Source: Caulobacter sp. B11
GTDB lineage: Bacteria > Pseudomonadota > Alphaproteobacteria > Caulobacterales > Caulobacteraceae
Assembly: GCF_002737765.1 (NCBI RefSeq)
Contig: NZ_PEGG01000035.1
Span: forward strand, 1 to 10,116
Direction of reading: 5' to 3'
DNA: 10,116 nucleotides
Below are positions 7,640 through 10,116 of the stretch, in pieces; positions within the stretch are counted from its first letter, which is position 1; each line of letters begins with the position of its first letter. Both the position numbers and the translations under genes were made by a program. The notes under the pieces were generated by a model. The model was not told the origin of the DNA, did no database searches, and saw only the letters and a program-made list of their open reading frames with translations.

Positions 7640-8071
7640 TCACCCCGCCGGCAGCGGCGGCAGATCCAGCCGCCGCGCCTGGGCCATCTGGCCATAGAGC
7701 GCGATGATCGACCGGTGGCGCGGCAGGTCGCCGGCGGCCTCGACGGCCTCGTGCAAGGCGATCAGACCGCGTCGCAGCGTGGCGTTGGCCGCATCGAGCG
7801 CGGGGATCGACAGGTCCTCGGCCGCGGTGTCGGCGACCGCCAGCAGATCCGGCCCATAGGTCGCGGCGGCGTCCCTGAGCAGGGCGGCGATGGCTGCGTT
7901 CTCCCAGACCCGCGACTGCGAGCCGCGCTCGGCCTCCTGCGCCGCCAGCAACGACAACAGGGCGATCACCGCGACCTTGCCGGTCATGAAATCGCCCTGG
8001 CTTTCCACCGGGGCCGGGATGGCGAGGCTGAGGAAGTTGCCTCTCAGGATGTCGGACAGGGCGGGAGTCAT
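7640..8071 (-). CDS. Small unrecognised protein coupled to the phosphotransferase gene
   Basis: I do not recognise this 143-residue protein. It appears soluble and largely alpha-helical, with alanine- and leucine-rich stretches (VAVIALLSLLAAQEAERG, NAAIAALLRDAA, LRRGLIALHEAVE) and a proline-rich tail (LDLPPLPAG). Its ATG at 8071 shares one base with the stop of the phosphotransferase gene (TGATG), so it is almost surely co-translated and functionally linked. A longer in-frame extension upstream exists only as an arginine/proline-rich shadow of the phosphotransferase gene and was rejected. In other bacteria small DUF6285 proteins occupy the same place after an APH-type phosphotransferase. This sequence may be a distant analogue, but I could not match its motifs. 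It is real by codon use and overlap; its function is unknown. Confidence 0.75.
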   Translation of the reverse strand: MTPALSDILRGNFLSLAIPAPVESQGDFMTGKVAVIALLSLLAAQEAERGSQSRVWENAAIAALLRDAAATYGPDLLAVADTAAEDLSIPALDAANATLRRGLIALHEAVEAAGDLPRHRSIIALYGQMAQARRLDLPPLPAG

Positions 8072-9078
8072 CAGAACGCCTCCAGGGCGGCCAGCCGGTC
8101 GGCCAGGATCAGGTCGTGGCGACGGGCGGTGTACCAGCCCGAGATCGCCAGGACGGGGTCGGTGAAACCGCCGTCGCGATAGGCCTTGGCCGCCGAGGTC
8201 CAGATCGCCTGGCCCTTGACGGCGTTGAACAGCGACCACCAGGCCAGGGCGGCCGGATCGACGGTCAGGCCGCTGGCCGCTTCCCAGGTCGCGAGGGCCT
8301 GGTCGGGCGCGATCATGCCGCCCACCCGGGTGTCGTCGAAGTGGTTCCACAGCGGATCGCAGGCCCAGCCGAGGTCTTCCAGCGGATCGCCCAGATGGGC
8401 CATCTCCCAGTCGAGGATCGCCAGGATCGCCCCCTGACCATCGTGCATGAAGTTGCCGGTCCGATAGTCGCCATGGACGATGCTGATCCGCTGGGCCGGC
8501 GGCGGCGGATTGCGCCGCAGGTGGCGGATCGCGGCCCTGACGATCGGCTGCGGATGAAGCTCGTCGGCCTCGATCACGTCCGACCAGTGATCCAGGGCCA
8601 CGCGCCAGCAGTCGTCGAGGGCCGGCTCCGGAGCCGCCTCGCGAAACGGCGTGCCCTCATGGTTCAGCGCCGCCAGACGTCCCAGGGTCGCGAAGAACTG
8701 CTCGCCCAGGGCCTGGGCGTGATCGCCATAGGGAAGGACCACGAACGGCGAAGGCACCACGCCGCCGTCGACGCGCTCCATCAGGAAGAACGGGCGCTCC
8801 AGCGCCGAGTCGCCCTCCTCCAGCGCGATGGCCTCGGGAACCGGCACATGGCCATGGACCGTCTTGAAGGCCAGGAACTCCAGCCGTCGGTCGGTCTCCA
8901 GCAGGCCGCCCGGCGGGTCGCGCCGCAGGATCAGGCCACGGCTGCGACCGTCGACCAGAGCGTCGAAACGATAGGTCTCGCGGCTGGCGCCGCCGGGAAT
9001 GCGGGCGAGGTTGGCGACGGTGGTCGGCGCGCCCCACAGCTCGGTCAGATAGGTTTCCAGTCCCTGCTGCAGGCTCAC
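8071..9078 (-). CDS. Phosphotransferase family protein (APH/choline kinase fold, ACAD10-like)
   Basis: The 335-residue protein has the aminoglycoside-phosphotransferase-type kinase fold. A glycine-rich N-lobe loop, IPGGASRETYRF (27-38), is followed by LILRRDPPGG (49-58), where kinases carry the ATP-contacting basic residue. The catalytic loop is VHGDYRTGNF (201-210), with Asp204 as base and Asn209 for metal. ILDWEMAHLGDPLEDLGW (221-238) supplies the metal-binding Asp223. This form is the ACAD10-like subgroup, often found near acyl-CoA dehydrogenase genes and thought to phosphorylate hydroxyacyl substrates; antibiotic resistance is unlikely. Translation starts at GTG 9078, overlapping the upstream stop in GTGA, and the stop overlaps the next start, so three genes are coupled. 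The substrate is inferred only from the family. Confidence 0.9.
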   Translation of the reverse strand: MSLQQGLETYLTELWGAPTTVANLARIPGGASRETYRFDALVDGRSRGLILRRDPPGGLLETDRRLEFLAFKTVHGHVPVPEAIALEEGDSALERPFFLMERVDGGVVPSPFVVLPYGDHAQALGEQFFATLGRLAALNHEGTPFREAAPEPALDDCWRVALDHWSDVIEADELHPQPIVRAAIRHLRRNPPPPAQRISIVHGDYRTGNFMHDGQGAILAILDWEMAHLGDPLEDLGWACDPLWNHFDDTRVGGMIAPDQALATWEAASGLTVDPAALAWWSLFNAVKGQAIWTSAAKAYRDGGFTDPVLAISGWYTARRHDLILADRLAALEAF

Positions 9079-10116
9079 GGCGCGACATCCAGAATGCCGG
9101 TGAAGCCCGAGGGAGCGTGCGGCCCGAGAACCAGTTGCTCAAGCACACCGCGTCCAACCCGCACCCGACCTGACGCGTCGGTCCATCTGACTTTTGAGAG
9201 GGCCTGGACGTGCAGGTGATGCGGCATGGCGCGGTTCATCGTCGCCAGGTCGAAATCCTCGCGCTCGACCGACAGAGGCCCGTGGTTGAGACCATGGCCC
9301 CATTTGGGGTGGCCATAGCCCAGGCCCAGCATGAAGAACTCGGCGCGCGGCTCGATCAGCATCGAGCCCCCGCCCTCAAGGGTCAGCACCGCTCGGGCGG
9401 CGTTGCGCGACCCTGATCGCCAGTCGATCGCGCAGGCCGCGCCCTCGAAGTCGCTCGCGCCGTCGCGACCGGCGCCCAGCGGCGACCAGACCGCCCGCCG
9501 GTTCCAGGCCCGTCCAAGCTCGTCATCATTGGAGTGGAAGAACAGATCGCCATCCTCGAAGGCGCAGGGCGACCACAGCCAGAAGAACTGCGGCGCGACA
9601 GCCGGGGCCATCTCCTGCGGGTCGCGCGCGCCGATCGGGCGCACGCCCCAGGACCGGTCGCGCGTGCCGACGAATCCGTCGAGATCATGCCGAACGCCGT
9701 CGACCTCGATCCAGCCGGTATAGCGGCCGTTCTGGGTCAGGCGGGTATAGTCGAGCAGGGTGCGCGGACCGATGCGGCGGGTAAAGCGCGGCTCCTCGAT
9801 CGGGAAGGACCGCCCCTCGAACAGCAGTTCGGCCCGGATGCCCTGGTCAGGCGCCTCGACCTTGATCCGAAGGCTTTGCAGCGGCTCGACCACCTCGATG
9901 CTGATCGGGCCGGCCGAGGTGTCCATCCGCTCCATGTCCAGCCAGCGGCTGGCATGGAGATTGATCTGGCGGCCGTCCTTCATCCAGCAGAACGACGCAT
10001 CGGCGATGTTCAGGTGGGGATAGACCCCGAAGGCCGCCGCGAAGAAGGCGTCGTCGTCGCCCTCGGGCCGGTAGCCGTTGAAGAAGTATCGATCATAGAA
10101 ATTTCGGTCGGTGCCG
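9075..10116 (-). CDS. AttH/DUF7064-7065-like protein, 5' end beyond the window
   Basis: The frame is open from its stop at 9075-9077 to the right edge with no stop codon. The residues before the internal ATG at 9983 (DRYFFNGYRPEGDD, FFAAAFGVYPHLNIAD, ASFCWMKDGRQINLHASRW) read on smoothly. The gene is therefore 5'-truncated by the window and the ATG is not its start; at least 346 residues are visible. The content is beta-rich, with many Trp, Gly and Arg residues (GFVGTRDRSWGVRP, PQFFWLWSPC, LGYGHPKWGHG). This resembles the AttH/CrtC-like calycin proteins now split into DUF7064 and DUF7065, an assignment made from memory. Some relatives are terpenoid hydratases or handle lipophilic ligands, but most are uncharacterised. 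Its stop overlaps the GTG of the phosphotransferase by four bases, so they form one operon. Function unknown. Confidence 0.75.
   Translation of the reverse strand, partial: GTDRNFYDRYFFNGYRPEGDDDAFFAAAFGVYPHLNIADASFCWMKDGRQINLHASRWLDMERMDTSAGPISIEVVEPLQSLRIKVEAPDQGIRAELLFEGRSFPIEEPRFTRRIGPRTLLDYTRLTQNGRYTGWIEVDGVRHDLDGFVGTRDRSWGVRPIGARDPQEMAPAVAPQFFWLWSPCAFEDGDLFFHSNDDELGRAWNRRAVWSPLGAGRDGASDFEGAACAIDWRSGSRNAARAVLTLEGGGSMLIEPRAEFFMLGLGYGHPKWGHGLNHGPLSVEREDFDLATMNRAMPHHLHVQALSKVRWTDASGRVRVGRGVLEQLVLGPHAPSGFTGILDVAP

Noticed and set aside
8071..9078. Antibiotic-resistance aminoglycoside kinase
   Set aside because: The DWEMAHLGDPLEDLGW form and the operon setting fit the ACAD10-like subgroup rather than resistance enzymes.

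Overview
The window is GC-rich (roughly two thirds G+C) with Caulobacter-like coding style: strong C/G bias at third codon positions, tightly overlapping genes, palindromic intergenic repeats, and two promoter candidates that fit the Caulobacter housekeeping pattern (TTGaCg, 10-14 bases, GCTANAWC). An alphaproteobacterium of the Caulobacter/Phenylobacterium type is the best guess. This rests on style and recalled gene families, not on a search.

Layout. Positions 62-763 (-) encode a phytanoyl-CoA-dioxygenase-like Fe(II)/2-oxoglutarate protein. Positions 764-1114 are non-coding and hold two large palindromic repeats. Positions 1115-2047 (-) encode a CPBP/CAAX-type membrane protease. Positions 2048-2372 are a divergent intergenic region with two opposed promoter candidates, two small hairpins and a third large palindromic repeat. 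Positions 2373-4255 (+) encode a feruloyl-CoA-synthase-like acyl-CoA ligase whose C-terminal quarter is scattered over all three frames. Positions 4385-5348 (+) encode an SPFH/stomatin protein (QmcA-like) whose N-terminal part is also frame-broken, followed four bases later by its usual NfeD-family partner (5353-5823). On the opposite strand an ABC-2 exporter follows: permease 5820-6593 and ATPase 6590-7516. Upstream of that is a tightly overlapping minus-strand set: a partial AttH/DUF7064-7065-like protein (9075 to beyond 10116), an APH/ACAD10-like phosphotransferase (8071-9078) and a small unrecognised protein (7640-8071).

How the genes may work together. The SPFH and NfeD proteins form a known membrane-microdomain pair. 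The ABC ATPase and permease form one exporter. The last three minus-strand genes overlap by 1-4 bases and are probably one operon; families of this kind often lie near acyl-CoA metabolism genes, which is inference here. The ligase and the dioxygenase suggest aromatic or lipid catabolism, but nothing ties them into one pathway.

The most important observation is technical. About 13 single-base insertions and deletions fall between 3801 and 4613, hit two unrelated genes, and stop abruptly on both sides. Undoing each one restores conserved motifs and normal lengths (626 and 320 residues), so this stretch looks like poor consensus sequence rather than true gene decay. I saw no RNA gene, CRISPR array, insertion sequence, phage gene or convincing new system.
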